Positions 35,700-43,520 of a stretch of 64,000 nucleotides of DNA are shown one piece after another. The notes under the pieces were generated by a model, which worked only from the letters and a program-made list of their open reading frames with translations, was not told where the DNA came from and searched no databases. The number at the start of each line of letters is the position of its first letter. The first letter of the stretch is position 1. The position numbers and the translations under genes are program-made. The stretch is from CBDCKR01 sp964572045 (lineage in GTDB: Bacteria; Gemmatimonadota; Gemmatimonadetes; Longimicrobiales; Gaopeijiaceae), in contig CAZNEI010000001.1 of the NCBI GenBank assembly GCA_964572045.1, positions 62,001 to 126,000 on the forward strand, given 5' to 3'.

Positions 35700-36260
35700 A
35701 TCGATACTCGCTGGGAGTGGCCGAGCGGCATGGAGCTGCGCACGGGGACGCACACTGGGTGCTCGAAGGGCTGTACGACCCGTTGTCGATCATCGGGACC
35801 GATGTGACCGTGCCGGCGGGCACCGATGGCGGATTGGAGGCCGCGCTCGCATCCAACACGAACCGCTCCTCCGATCTCTCCTTCGATGGCCGCATGCACG
35901 TGGGGAGTATCTTGTCGGGGACCGGGTGAGCGCAAACGGTACGGTCGCTCTCCGTAGCGGGGCCGCGCTGCGCTCGTAGGTGTGAGCCTCGGCTGTTCCT
36001 TCACCCCGCGGATCGATCTTCAATCGCTCATTCAGTACAGGGATCAGATCGACCGGTCTCGGCAAACATACGGTTCGGATCGCTGAACATGGCGGGGAGG
36101 GCTGTTCATCGTCTGCAACGACATCCGGGGAATCGACGACTACAGGAACCCCCTCGGTCGATCCCTGATCGTGAAGTTCACGCGACAGCTCACCGTGCTC
36201 GGAGGTTCAGCGAACGCGGATCGGATCGCTGGCCCCAGGCATCCTGCCCCGACATATTGA
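35700..36260 (+). pseudogene. Decayed DUF5916 gene (3' part, frameshifted)
   Basis: Translations in different plus-strand frames match successive parts of the intact DUF5916 protein encoded at 33143. One frame gives GTDVTVPAGTDGGLEAAL and LSFDGRMHVGSILSGTG, ending at a TGA at 35927-35929. A second gives FTPRIDLQSLIQYRDQID (about 35997-36050), ending at a TGA at 36084-36086. A third gives GLFIVCNDIRGIDDYRNPLG and RSLIVKFTRQLTVLG, ending at a TGA at 36258-36260. The order matches the family C-terminus, but frameshifts, stops and probably a deletion interrupt it. It is a relic, with no plausible start. Confidence 0.65.
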
Positions 36261-36271
36261 CCGATCTCGCC

Positions 36272-36292
36272 GTGCTCCCCTGGGGGGAGCAC
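36272..36292 (+). terminator. Strong hairpin after the DUF5916 relic
   Basis: A perfect 9-base inverted repeat, GTGCTCCCC (36272-36280) and GGGGAGCAC (36284-36292), with a 3-base loop, lies 11 bases past the last stop codon of the relic. The short following run TGCTATTT is only partly T-rich. It looks like the old terminator of that gene. Confidence 0.5.
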
Positions 36293-36396
36293 TGCTATTT
36301 CGGGACCGTCAGGAAGGAGTGTACGCTATGCCGGGAGCCGTTCTCCGAGTCCGCAGGATGTGGACTCGCCTAGGGTCGCTCAAGGGTCGCGAGATT

Positions 36397-38340
36397 ATGC
36401 CGAAACGTGGGATGGTGTATGGACTGCTTCTTGCCGGACCCACTCTTCTCGGTGCTCCGATCGCGGCCCACGGACAGGAGGCATCAGACGTCCTGACCGT
36501 CGATCAACTGCTCTCGATCGGCTCGGTGATCAGCGGCCCACCTGCCTGGGCCCCGGACGGAGAGCGCATCCTCTTCACCTCGAGCGTGGTCGGTGGACTC
36601 GCCACTCTGCCTGCCGAGGGGGGCTTTCCGACGCTCGTCCCGCTCAACGCAGGGAGTGCCGGCCACTTCCTGGCGTCGCAGATGCCCGGCTGGTCGCCAT
36701 CTGGCGAGTGGATTTCGTACGTGTCGAACAAGAGCGGCGCTCCAGAGATATGGCTCTGGTCGACGGGGGACGGAGGCGAGGTGCAGTTGACCGATCTCGG
36801 AGCCCGCATCAACTCCATGACCTGGTCGGAAGACGGGCGCTGGATCGCCTTCGCCGGCGACAGGTATGGCAACTACGACATCTGGAAGGTCTCCGTGCCG
36901 GACGGCAGGGTGCACCGCCTCACCGACGACAAGCGGTACGAGGTGTTCCCCACGTGGACGCCGGACTCCGGGCGGATCCTATACGTGCGGCTCGACGAGA
37001 CCTGGGCCGATCACGAGGTGATCGAAATCGACGCCGGCGGGAGCGATGCGCGAGTCATCGTCACCGATCGCGACTTCTTCGACTACGGAGCCGGCACGAA
37101 GTTCGGATATCCCAGAGTCTCTCCCGACGGGGAGCACATCTTCTTCCCGTCACACCGAAGCGGCTGGATCAACTACTGGGTCGTCCCCCTCGAAGGAGGG
37201 GAGCCCCGCCAGATCGCGCCCGCCGAGGCCGATCAGAGTTCGGCCGAGTGGTCGCCGGACGGCCGCTCGATCCTGTACACCGAAAACCATGACGGTCGTC
37301 ACGAGCTTCGGGTCGTGGACCTGGCGGGAGGCGATCCGCGCGTCGTGGTGGCGCCCGATATGGGGCGTGTGTCGAGCCCCGCATGGTCTCCCGACGGCAG
37401 TGAGATCGCCTACATTCTCGGCACCGTCACCACACCGGACGACCTGCACGTGGTGTCGCTGCCGAGCGGCGCGAGCCGACAGCTCACCAACTCCGTGCCG
37501 GCGGGCAACTTCGAGGAGCGCCTCGTCGTGCCTGAGAAGGTACGCTACCGGAGCAGCGACGGTTATGACGTTTCCGCGTATCTGTACGCACCTCCCGGCA
37601 TTGAAGCCGGCGAGCGCGTGCCTGGGATTCTCTGGATCCATGGAGGACCCACGAGCCAGTTTCACGACACGTTCCAGCAGCACGTCCAGTTCTTCGCCCA
37701 GCGTGGATACGCGCTGCTGCTCCCCAACATCCGCGGCAGCTCAGGCTACGGGAAGGCGTTCGAGGACGCCAACAACGGCTGCTGGGGCCACTGCGATCTT
37801 GAGGACGTCGTGGCCGGAGCGGAGTACGTGAAAGGTCTGCCGTACGTGAATCCGAGTAAGATCGGCATCACGGGGACGAGCTACGGTGGGATTATGAGCA
37901 TGAACGCGGTGACGTTCGCTCCGGACGTCTTCCAGGCTTCGATTCCAGGGTCGGGCTACGCGGACTGGGTCCACTTCTACAACGGCGAGAACGAGCTTCG
38001 CCACATCAAGCTTCTCGAGTACGAACTCGGTTCCTTCGCCACGAGTGAGCACGTATGGGCGCACAGCTCGTCGATCAACGCTGTGGCCGATGTGTCGACG
38101 CCCCTGTTCCTCATCCACGGGGTGGGGCGCTACCCCGGCTCCGACCAGTCCGAGATCTTCGCCCAGGAGCTTGAGAACCACTACAAACCGTTCCGCTACA
38201 AGACGTACGAGGGAGAGACCTATTACGTGCGCGGGAAGGCCAACCGGCGCCAGATGCTGCTCGACATGCTGGCCTTCTTCGATCAGTTCCTTAGGGACGG
38301 GCTGATCTCGAGCGTGGGTCGGGCCGCGAGCAGCCCGTGA
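36397..38340 (+). CDS. Exported S9-family peptidase (prolyl-oligopeptidase-like)
   Basis: The 647-residue protein has a signal peptide (about residues 1-27) and a propeller of PD40 repeats (about 35-370). An alpha/beta-hydrolase domain follows (about 385-645), with the nucleophile elbow GTSYGG (Ser495). The oxyanion segment WIHGGPTSQF and LPNIRGSSGYG are typical of S9. The Asp/His part is odd: LIHGVGRYPGSDQS keeps an Asp, but where S9 enzymes carry the catalytic His (often G-H-x) this one has YEGETYYVRG. It may use another His, or may have lost peptidase action. The ATG at 36397 begins the signal peptide. Confidence 0.85.
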   Translation: MPKRGMVYGLLLAGPTLLGAPIAAHGQEASDVLTVDQLLSIGSVISGPPAWAPDGERILFTSSVVGGLATLPAEGGFPTLVPLNAGSAGHFLASQMPGWSPSGEWISYVSNKSGAPEIWLWSTGDGGEVQLTDLGARINSMTWSEDGRWIAFAGDRYGNYDIWKVSVPDGRVHRLTDDKRYEVFPTWTPDSGRILYVRLDETWADHEVIEIDAGGSDARVIVTDRDFFDYGAGTKFGYPRVSPDGEHIFFPSHRSGWINYWVVPLEGGEPRQIAPAEADQSSAEWSPDGRSILYTENHDGRHELRVVDLAGGDPRVVVAPDMGRVSSPAWSPDGSEIAYILGTVTTPDDLHVVSLPSGASRQLTNSVPAGNFEERLVVPEKVRYRSSDGYDVSAYLYAPPGIEAGERVPGILWIHGGPTSQFHDTFQQHVQFFAQRGYALLLPNIRGSSGYGKAFEDANNGCWGHCDLEDVVAGAEYVKGLPYVNPSKIGITGTSYGGIMSMNAVTFAPDVFQASIPGSGYADWVHFYNGENELRHIKLLEYELGSFATSEHVWAHSSSINAVADVSTPLFLIHGVGRYPGSDQSEIFAQELENHYKPFRYKTYEGETYYVRGKANRRQMLLDMLAFFDQFLRDGLISSVGRAASSP

Positions 38341-38644
38341 TCGGACGGATGGCGGGGGGCGCCACGGGGAACCGGCTGTAACGGTCAGCGATCCCGGCGA
38401 GAGCCCACTGTTCGGCAAAGGCGGCCGAGCCGGCCCACCCCGCGTCCCCGGGAGAGGAAGAAAGAGCGAGCGAGGTTGCTCCCCTGTACCCTTGCGGGCG
38501 TGGTATTCGCTTGGATGGTCTTGGTTTTGAGTGGTACGGGCAAGCGGGCCGGGAGGTGCTGCTATCGTGGCCTCGACTCACGTCCTCCACTCAAGCACCG
38601 CCGTCCGAGGTGCTGGGTCTTGCTGCCGACCCGACCCTGCGCGG
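38341..38644. other. Convergent intergenic region
   Basis: About 300 bases lie between the S9 peptidase and the molybdo-hydroxylase genes, which converge. I see no hairpin with a T run, no RNA motif and no believable small gene. Confidence 0.4.
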
Positions 38645-39634
38645 TCAGGCGTCGCGCACCGCTCTTCGAACGAGGTTCTTCATGAGCGGCACCTTGAAGT
38701 GGTTGTGGTTCAAGGGCTCTGCTCCACGGACCGCCAGCTCTCCCGCGAGGCTGGCGGTCTCCTCATTCTTGGACCGGCCAATGATGAGCTCCTCGACAGC
38801 CGTGAGGCGGCGAGGGATGCACTCCACCCCGCCGCACGCGATCCTCGCATCCATGATCTGGTCCCCGTCCACCCTGAGGGCGGCGGCGACGCTCACGAGC
38901 GCGAAGTCCCAGCTTCCGCGGTCCGCGACCTTCTCGAAGTAGAAGGTCGCATCGGCCCAAGTATCGGGAATCCGGATCTGCGTGAGCAGGTCCTCCGGCT
39001 GGAGCACGGTCATGCGCGTGATGTCCACCGAAGGTTTCATGAAGAAATCCTCGGCCGCCACGACCCGCTCTCCGTTGGAGTTCCGTATCACCATCGAGGC
39101 ATCCAGGGCGACCAGGGCCGGCGCGGGATCCGAGGGCGTCACAGCCACGCAGCGGCTGGCCCCGAAGATGCAGTGCTCCCGGTTCGAGCCTACGGGTGTG
39201 TTGGCGTAGCAGGTGTTGCCTCCAGCGCGGTAGCAGGCGAGCCCGTAGCGGTAGTACCAGCAGCGGGTGTCCTGGCAGAGGTTGCCGCCGAGGGTGCCCG
39301 TGTTGCGAATCTGAGGGCTGGCCACCGAGAGGGCGGCTTCGGCCAAGAGGCCGTAACTCTCCCGAACGACGGGATCGGTCTCGATGGCTGTAAGCGTCGT
39401 CATCGCTCCGATCTCGAGCCCCTCGGGAGTCTGCCGGATGCCCGCCAGCCCGGGGACGCCGGCGAGGTCTATGACGGCCGCGGGCCGCTTGCCCCTGTCC
39501 TTGAACCACCCCAGGCTGTCGTGTCCCCCGGCGATGGTCCAGCAATCTGCACCGAAGCGGTCGAGCAGGTCGAACGCGTTATCCAGGTCCGCCGGCTGAA
39601 ACAGCTCGAAGTGCGGCATCATATCCTTCAACAT
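38645..39634 (-). CDS. FAD-binding subunit of a molybdenum hydroxylase, with Cys-rich insertion
   Basis: The 329-residue subunit carries FAD between the [2Fe-2S] centres and the dehydrogenase flow. It has the FAD loops TIAGGHDSLGWF (about residues 33-44) and TGTLGGNLCQD (about 112-122). Unlike ordinary xanthine-dehydrogenase medium subunits, it has a roughly 45-residue insertion with six Cys (120, 125, 134, 142, 155, 162). Its pattern matches the extra [4Fe-4S] insertion of the HcrB subunit of 4-hydroxybenzoyl-CoA reductase. It begins at the ATG 39634, after GAGGAG, and lies 10 bases after the large-subunit stop. Confidence 0.88.
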   Translation of the reverse strand: MLKDMMPHFELFQPADLDNAFDLLDRFGADCWTIAGGHDSLGWFKDRGKRPAAVIDLAGVPGLAGIRQTPEGLEIGAMTTLTAIETDPVVRESYGLLAEAALSVASPQIRNTGTLGGNLCQDTRCWYYRYGLACYRAGGNTCYANTPVGSNREHCIFGASRCVAVTPSDPAPALVALDASMVIRNSNGERVVAAEDFFMKPSVDITRMTVLQPEDLLTQIRIPDTWADATFYFEKVADRGSWDFALVSVAAALRVDGDQIMDARIACGGVECIPRRLTAVEELIIGRSKNEETASLAGELAVRGAEPLNHNHFKVPLMKNLVRRAVRDA

Positions 39635-39644
39635 GGGCGGCTCC

Positions 39645-42041
39645 TCACGGCGTGTTGACTTGCAGCGGTGTGTAGGACTGCGGCTGGCCTGCAGCGGCGT
39701 TGACCACCATGTCAGGCACCACCGGGAAACGGTTGAAGTAATGGCCTCCCAGCGCGTCGGAGATGGCGCAGAGGAGGGCCGCGGCGGCGCAGCCCATCGT
39801 GGGCTCTCCCACGCCCTTGGATCCCACCGGATTTTGCGGATCGGCGATGTCGACGGCCGCCCAGTCCATCTCCAGTGGGACGTCCAGATACGATGGCGGC
39901 TTGGTCTGATGCAGACCGATCGTACCCGGCAGTCCGTAGTGCGGATCGTAGAGGTGCCGCTCGAGGGCGGCCATGCCGAAGCCCTGAACAGCGCCTCCGC
40001 TGATCTGTGTGGCCAGACCCAGCGGGTGAAGCACGGTTCCGCAATCGGCCACACCCAAATAGTCGAGGATCTCGAACTGGCCCGTCTCGATGTCGAGCTC
40101 GATTCGGATGAAGCCGGCGGCCAGCGCCGGAACCATCCCGTTGCGCTCCAAGTTGTCCCTGGAGACCCCGATCAGGCCGCTGCCAGCCAGGCGCGCGACC
40201 GCCGACTTCGTCATCTCGTTGAGATCGTCCGGGACCTCGTGGCCGCTGTACCTTCCCCCGAGTTCGATGGCTCGCTCGGCCGCTCGGGCGTAGGTGAGTC
40301 GCCGCGACGGATTGGCCCTCTGGAACACCGTCTCCTCGCCGATGTCGTAGTCGTCGGCCGATCCACCCAACTCCATCGCCGCGATCTCTTTCAGCTTCTC
40401 GACGGCGTCCATGGCGGCGACATAATTGGTGCGCGTCATGGTGAAGCTGGTGTTGCTTCCGTACTGGGCGAGGTTCCAGGGCAACCCCTTCCTGGTGTCG
40501 CCCCGCTCGATCACGCAGTTCTCCCACCGCATGCCGAGCACGTCGGCGGCGGCCCGTGACGTGGACGCGTAGGAAAACGTTCCGAGGTTGCCGACCCCCG
40601 TGTGTACGTGCAGCACGCCGTCGGGGGTAATGCGGACCAAGCCGTCGTAGCCGCTCGAGCCGGCAGAATGGAAGGCCTGACCGACACCGACGCCGATCAC
40701 CTTGGAGCCGCTTCGCCGGCCGCTCTGGGCCTTCTTGCCTTCCCAGTCGAAGCGTTCCGCACCGATGTCCAACGCTTCGCGCATGTATGCGCTTGTCACG
40801 GGTCCCTGGCGAGGTCCGTAGAGCGAGGCGTTGTCGGGGGCGTTGAGTCGACGGATCTCCAACTGATCCAGTCCAAGCTGGCGGGCGGCCTTGTCAAGCA
40901 GCGGCTCGACGGCTGCCGCGATCTGGTTCTGCCCTGGCCCGCGTTGCGCGCCCGTGGCCGGCGTATTGGTCAGGACGGACATGCCCCGGTAACGCATCGC
41001 GAGGGGTGTATAGACGATCGACACCGCGCTGCCCGCAGAGTTGTGATCGCCGCTTCCGGAGTTTGGGCCATTCTCCTGGACGATGTACATGTCGACGGCG
41101 GTCATCCTCCCGTCGTCGCGGAACCCCATCTTGATGCGGCCCTGGAAGCCGGGGCGCGCCGACCCGATGAAGTTCTCCTCCGCTCGGCTGATGCGCATGA
41201 GAACGGGTCGTCCGGTCTTCCGGGCCATATAGGCCGGTACGGCCATGATGGGATAGGCGGTGCCCTTCGACCCGAACCCCCCTCCGCAGAATTCGGCGAT
41301 GTAGACGAGATCGTCCTGCTCGATCCCCAGGTACTCGGCGAGGCCGGGCACGACAAAGCTCTGGCTCTGGCTCGATCCGTAGACGTAGCACTTGCCGTTC
41401 TGCCAATACGCCATGCAGCTCCTGGGCTCCATGGAGTGGTGGGACGTGTTTGCGGTCACGAACGTCTCGTCGAGCACGAGCGAGGCCGCGGCGAAGCCGG
41501 CCTCCACGTCCCCGTACGACCAGTCCACCAGCGGGTCGCCCATCGGGAGCTTGCCCTCGGCGGCCTCGACGAAATCCTCGGCCGTCCACTTCCGTTCTTG
41601 AACGCCCTCACCTCGGACCGCGACGTTGCCGGCCGTGCGGGCGTTGGGTCCGCCGGGGCGCAGGCTCTCCAAGGGATCTACGCAAAACGGCAGGGGCTCC
41701 AGATCCAGCTTGACCGCCCCGATCGCATCTTGGGCCGTGGTCTCGTCGACGGCTGCGACCGCGAGAATCGGTTCCCCCACGTAGTGGGGCTCGTTCGTGA
41801 GGATTGGATCTCCGGGGGCGGGGATTTCGGGTACCTCGTCGGCTGTGAGGATGGCGACGACGCCTTCCATGGCCAATGCCTCCGACGCGTCGATCCCCCG
41901 CACCCGGCCGTGCGGCATGGGGCTCGTGAGAAGTCGACAGTGCAGCATCCCGTCCGCACGGAAATCCTCCGCGTACTTGGCTGCTCCCGTTACCTTGGCT
42001 CGCAGTCCAGGAGGCGTGAAGTTCTCACCGATCAGCGCCAT
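39645..42041 (-). CDS. Molybdopterin-binding large subunit, xanthine-dehydrogenase family
   Basis: The 798-residue catalytic subunit belongs to the xanthine-oxidase family. It starts with GLRAKVTGAAKYAEDF and carries the molybdopterin loops CGGGFGSKG (about residue 255), ATGAQRGPGQNQ (about 365) and the active-site Glu in GSKGVGEP near residue 736. The substrate pocket cannot be read, but the partners suggest a reductase/oxidase related to 4-hydroxybenzoyl-CoA reductase. Its first 17 bases overlap the end of the [2Fe-2S] subunit gene. It has no Tat signal of its own and would be exported with that subunit. Confidence 0.9.
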   Translation of the reverse strand: MALIGENFTPPGLRAKVTGAAKYAEDFRADGMLHCRLLTSPMPHGRVRGIDASEALAMEGVVAILTADEVPEIPAPGDPILTNEPHYVGEPILAVAAVDETTAQDAIGAVKLDLEPLPFCVDPLESLRPGGPNARTAGNVAVRGEGVQERKWTAEDFVEAAEGKLPMGDPLVDWSYGDVEAGFAAASLVLDETFVTANTSHHSMEPRSCMAYWQNGKCYVYGSSQSQSFVVPGLAEYLGIEQDDLVYIAEFCGGGFGSKGTAYPIMAVPAYMARKTGRPVLMRISRAEENFIGSARPGFQGRIKMGFRDDGRMTAVDMYIVQENGPNSGSGDHNSAGSAVSIVYTPLAMRYRGMSVLTNTPATGAQRGPGQNQIAAAVEPLLDKAARQLGLDQLEIRRLNAPDNASLYGPRQGPVTSAYMREALDIGAERFDWEGKKAQSGRRSGSKVIGVGVGQAFHSAGSSGYDGLVRITPDGVLHVHTGVGNLGTFSYASTSRAAADVLGMRWENCVIERGDTRKGLPWNLAQYGSNTSFTMTRTNYVAAMDAVEKLKEIAAMELGGSADDYDIGEETVFQRANPSRRLTYARAAERAIELGGRYSGHEVPDDLNEMTKSAVARLAGSGLIGVSRDNLERNGMVPALAAGFIRIELDIETGQFEILDYLGVADCGTVLHPLGLATQISGGAVQGFGMAALERHLYDPHYGLPGTIGLHQTKPPSYLDVPLEMDWAAVDIADPQNPVGSKGVGEPTMGCAAAALLCAISDALGGHYFNRFPVVPDMVVNAAAGQPQSYTPLQVNTP

Positions 42042-42738
42042 TTTGCACCTCCTGTGCCGCGCGCATGACCCCGTTCAGGTATTGGTCGTAGGCACCACAC
42101 CGGCAGATATTGCCGGACATCGCCTGACGAGCTTCTTCACGCGTCGGGTTCGGGTTCGCCCGCAGCAGCCCTACCGCCGCCATCACCTGTCCGGGCGTAC
42201 AGAAGCCGCACTGGGGCGAGAGTTCGTCGATGAACGCCTGCTGGACCGGGTGAAGCTCGCCGGACGGGCTCTCAAGCCCTTCGACGGTGGTGATCTGTCG
42301 ACCCCTGACCCTGTGGGTCAGCGTCGAGCACGAGTAGTGCGTGACGTCGTCGACAAGGACCGTGCAAGCGCCGCACTCCGCCCGATCACACCCGAGCTTC
42401 GTGCCCGTGAGGCCGAGCTTGTAGCGGAGCGTCATCGCCAGGGTCTCGTTCGGAAGGACGTCCACCCGGCGGGTCTGCCCGTTTACGTTGAGCGAGACTA
42501 AGCGCTCTGCTGCGCCCGCTTGGAGCGCGGGTCTGGAAGTCGCGCTGGCAAGGTACGGCAGGCCCGACACGGCGACTCCGGAAGCGATGACTCCCTTGAT
42601 GAAGTTCCGGCGTGACATGCCTGAGCGGCCCGCGAGGTATTCGAACATCTCGCCGAACTCGCTAGAGGGGGGGCTCGGTGGGGCCTCCACGTCAGGCCCC
42701 GGGGGCCGGACGTGACTCGACGGGTTACTCACGTTCAT
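42025..42738 (-). CDS. [2Fe-2S] subunit of a molybdenum hydroxylase with Tat signal
   Basis: The 237-residue subunit has two [2Fe-2S] centres. A plant-type site has Cys 117, 122, 125 and 137 (GCDRAECGACTV), and a C-terminal site has Cys 177, 180, 212 and 214 (QCGFC, NICRCG). It also carries a Tat signal after a Pro-rich 40-residue leader: SRRNFIKGVIASG at about residues 42-54. The complex is therefore expected to be folded in the cytoplasm and moved to the periplasm, its partners riding along. The start at the ATG 42738 follows AGGAGAG. The electron acceptor is unknown. Confidence 0.9.
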   Translation of the reverse strand: MNVSNPSSHVRPPGPDVEAPPSPPSSEFGEMFEYLAGRSGMSRRNFIKGVIASGVAVSGLPYLASATSRPALQAGAAERLVSLNVNGQTRRVDVLPNETLAMTLRYKLGLTGTKLGCDRAECGACTVLVDDVTHYSCSTLTHRVRGRQITTVEGLESPSGELHPVQQAFIDELSPQCGFCTPGQVMAAVGLLRANPNPTREEARQAMSGNICRCGAYDQYLNGVMRAAQEVQNGADR

Positions 42739-42989
42739 CTCTCCTGCTCCGGCTAGGGCTGCACGCCCAATCGTACCGGCTGAAACGTGGCGACGCAACC
42801 GGCTTCGGACTGGCCCGGAGGGTCGGTGGGGGCCTCATTCGGGGAAGCGGCTGCAACGCCGGAAGGGGGATTGTCCGTCCCGCCCGGACTCGACAACTTA
42901 AGGGGGATCGATCGGTGCCCGTTCCGCTCGCGAGAACCGGCCCATCGACCAGACGTGGCCCCCCACCTCGCACTCAGAGGGTGCCCGCG

Positions 42990-43388
42990 ATGGTGTGGAC
43001 AACTGCAGCGAGCCGAGAAGGACGTCGGATCGGCGCGGCCTTGCTCGCGTCCCTGTTTCTGATCGGGACGCTCGCGTCGGCCCGCTCCTGCCCGCGTCAC
43101 GACGGCGTGACCTTGGCGGATGTGAGCTTCGCCGCCGCAGGGCACGCCCACGACGGCCCTCACACCACCTCCCAGAGCAGCTCCCATTCGCCGGCCGAGG
43201 GGCACCCATGCTCTTGCGCGGACCTCTGCCAGATCGGCGGGGCCCCCGAGATCGAGAAACCCCAGAGCCAACTTGCAGCTCTTCCGCTCGCCCGCTCGCT
43301 TGCCCCGAACCCGCCGGCAGAGAGGAACCCCGCGCAGCCGACTCGTCATCTCATCCCTCTCCCCAACCCCCCCCCGCTCGCCGTCTGA
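42990..43388 (+). CDS. Small exported Cys/His-rich protein, possibly metal-related
   Basis: This 132-residue protein has an N-terminal hydrophobic signal (about residues 12-32) and a His/Cys/Ser-rich middle (GHAHDGPHTTSQSSSHSP, then CSCADLCQ) with a Pro-rich tail. It resembles, loosely, the small DUF2946-type proteins found beside copper TonB receptors, and here a Met-rich TonB receptor follows 132 bases later. The metal-binding role is inferred from composition and context. The ATG at 42990 is used; GC-rich sequence keeps the frame open upstream. Confidence 0.55.
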   Translation: MVWTTAASREGRRIGAALLASLFLIGTLASARSCPRHDGVTLADVSFAAAGHAHDGPHTTSQSSSHSPAEGHPCSCADLCQIGGAPEIEKPQSQLAALPLARSLAPNPPAERNPAQPTRHLIPLPNPPPLAV

Positions 43389-43520
43389 CCGGACGTTCAC
43401 TGCAGAAGCGGGAGTTCCCGGCCCCTACTGGGCCCTCGGATCGCCTTCATGAGACGATGTGAGCCGCGCTACGGTCCTCGTCTCGACCGAAAGAACACAT
43501 GGGGAAAAGAAGATAGGGAT

